This document shows, one piece after another, positions 5,930 through 6,631 of a stretch of DNA of 6,631 nt (position 1 is the stretch's first letter; each line of letters starts with the position of its first letter). The DNA comes from Comamonadaceae bacterium (GTDB taxonomy: Bacteria; Pseudomonadota; Gammaproteobacteria; Burkholderiales; Burkholderiaceae_C). The position numbers and the translations under genes were made by a program. The notes beneath the pieces were generated by a model. It ran no database searches, was not told the origin of the DNA, and saw nothing but the letters and a program-made list of their open reading frames with translations. The DNA lies in the NCBI GenBank assembly GCA_947475495.1, contig CANJNX010000047.1:1-6631 (forward strand), in the 5' to 3' direction.

Positions 5930-6631
5930 ATGAAAAAATATTTCTCCATTTATGGAAAAACCATGGCCTTGGCCAGTGTGGTGTTGCTCTTGGTCGTGTT
6001 GCTGGGCTATGTCGCGCTGCGGGCGGGGCCGCTGGCACCGATCGAAGTGACGGTAGTACAGGTCGCAAGCAAAGCGCTGCAACCCGCGTTGTTTGGAATA
6101 GGGACAGTTGAGGCCCGGTTTACCCACAAAATCGGCCCAACTGCTGCGGGCCGCATTCAACGGGTGGATGTCCAGGTGGGCGACAGCGTGAAAGCGGGGC
6201 ACATATTGGGTGAGATGGACCCGGTAGATTTAGACGACAAAATTGCAGGCCAAGAGGCAACGGTCAAGCGAGCGCAGGCCAGCGTGTTGGCGGTAGAGGC
6301 ACAAGGGCAAGAGGTAGCCGCCCGCAAAGCGTTTGCGCAAGTGCAAAGCCAGCGTTACGCTTTGTTGCTGGTATCGCATTCGGTGAGTGAGGAAGGCGCA
6401 TCCATCAAACGCCAAGAATTGGAGATTGCCAATGCAAGCTTTGCGGCCGTTCAGGCCAACTTGGATGCGTCAAGACAAGAGCTGGTGCGTGCCAAGGCAG
6501 ATCGGGAAGGGCTGTTGCGGCAAAGAATGAATCTGCGGCTGATCTCGCCCATCGATGGCACCGTCAGCCGGCGCGATGCGGATGCCGGAACAACCGTGGT
6601 GGCAGGTCAATCCGTGGTCGAGGTGATTGAA
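5930..6631 (+). CDS. HlyD-family efflux periplasmic adaptor (RND/ABC type), N-terminal part
   Basis: The window contains 234 codons; the C-terminal beta-barrel and end lie beyond the right edge. The start MKKYFSIYGKTM is followed by a single membrane segment (about 12-32, ALASVVLLLVVLLGYVALRAG), which anchors the adaptor or acts as an uncleaved signal. Residues 56-98 make the first half of a lipoyl/biotinyl-like hairpin (GIGTVEARF, then AGRIQRVDVQVGDSVKAGHIL). Residues about 100-200 are charged and heptad-like, fitting the alpha-helical hairpin that reaches an outer-membrane channel. NLRLISPIDGTVSRRDADAG (201-220) begins the second lipoyl half. Such proteins couple an inner-membrane RND or MacB-type ABC pump to TolC-like channels; no pump gene is in the window, so the type and substrate stay open. 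ATG at 5930 lacks a strong ribosome site (GAG 12 nt upstream); Met12 is an alternative. A GTG at 5917 is out of frame. Confidence 0.9.
   Translation, partial: MKKYFSIYGKTMALASVVLLLVVLLGYVALRAGPLAPIEVTVVQVASKALQPALFGIGTVEARFTHKIGPTAAGRIQRVDVQVGDSVKAGHILGEMDPVDLDDKIAGQEATVKRAQASVLAVEAQGQEVAARKAFAQVQSQRYALLLVSHSVSEEGASIKRQELEIANASFAAVQANLDASRQELVRAKADREGLLRQRMNLRLISPIDGTVSRRDADAGTTVVAGQSVVEVIE

Noticed and set aside
5832..6202. Minus-strand open frames over the start of the adaptor gene
   Set aside because: They overlap the clear HlyD-family coding sequence and its upstream region and encode nothing recognisable.

Overview
The window looks like chromosomal DNA of a betaproteobacterium, most likely order Burkholderiales and plausibly a Comamonadaceae-type genome of moderate GC. 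The reasons are the close-packed order apaG, thiL, pgpA, pncC on one strand with rpe divergent to apaG, the character of the encoded proteins, and tight gene spacing. The genus is inference. I see no mobile element, CRISPR array, rRNA or tRNA.

Layout. Positions 1-588 (minus) hold the N-terminal 196 residues of a membrane-anchored FMN-binding glutamate-synthase-family protein that runs off the left edge. Positions 691-3859 (minus) hold a compact probable operon, transcribed apaG > thiL > pgpA > pncC > lysE-family exporter. The last three junctions are 7 nt apart, a 1-nt TGATG overlap and a 3-nt overlap of a TTG start with a TGA stop. A perfect 9-bp stem-loop sits on the exporter stop codon. 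Positions 3860-3930 are a short divergent promoter region. Positions 3931-4608 (plus) hold rpe. Ten bases beyond it, convergent, is a minus-strand gene (4619-5677, possibly starting at 5773) for a protein that resembles the Bacillus spore-coat transglutaminase Tgl. Positions 5930-6631 (plus) hold the N-terminal two thirds or so of a HlyD/RND-type periplasmic adaptor that runs off the right edge.

How the genes relate. The operon is housekeeping: ThiL makes thiamine diphosphate, PgpA makes phosphatidylglycerol, PncC recycles nicotinamide mononucleotide, ApaG is a small Fn3-like domain protein of unclear role, and the last gene is a basic-amino-acid-type exporter. Rpe serves the pentose phosphate and Calvin pathways. 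The adaptor presumably begins an efflux operon outside the window.

The part most worth a second look is 4619-5785. It encodes a Tgl-like protein in a lineage that does not sporulate. The likely nucleophilic Cys is kept, but both Glu positions described for Bacillus Tgl are changed, and there is a C-terminal extension of about 100 residues. The reading frame appears to begin at an ATA codon placed 7 nt behind a strong AGGAG. No other clearly novel system is visible; the rest is ordinary core genome.
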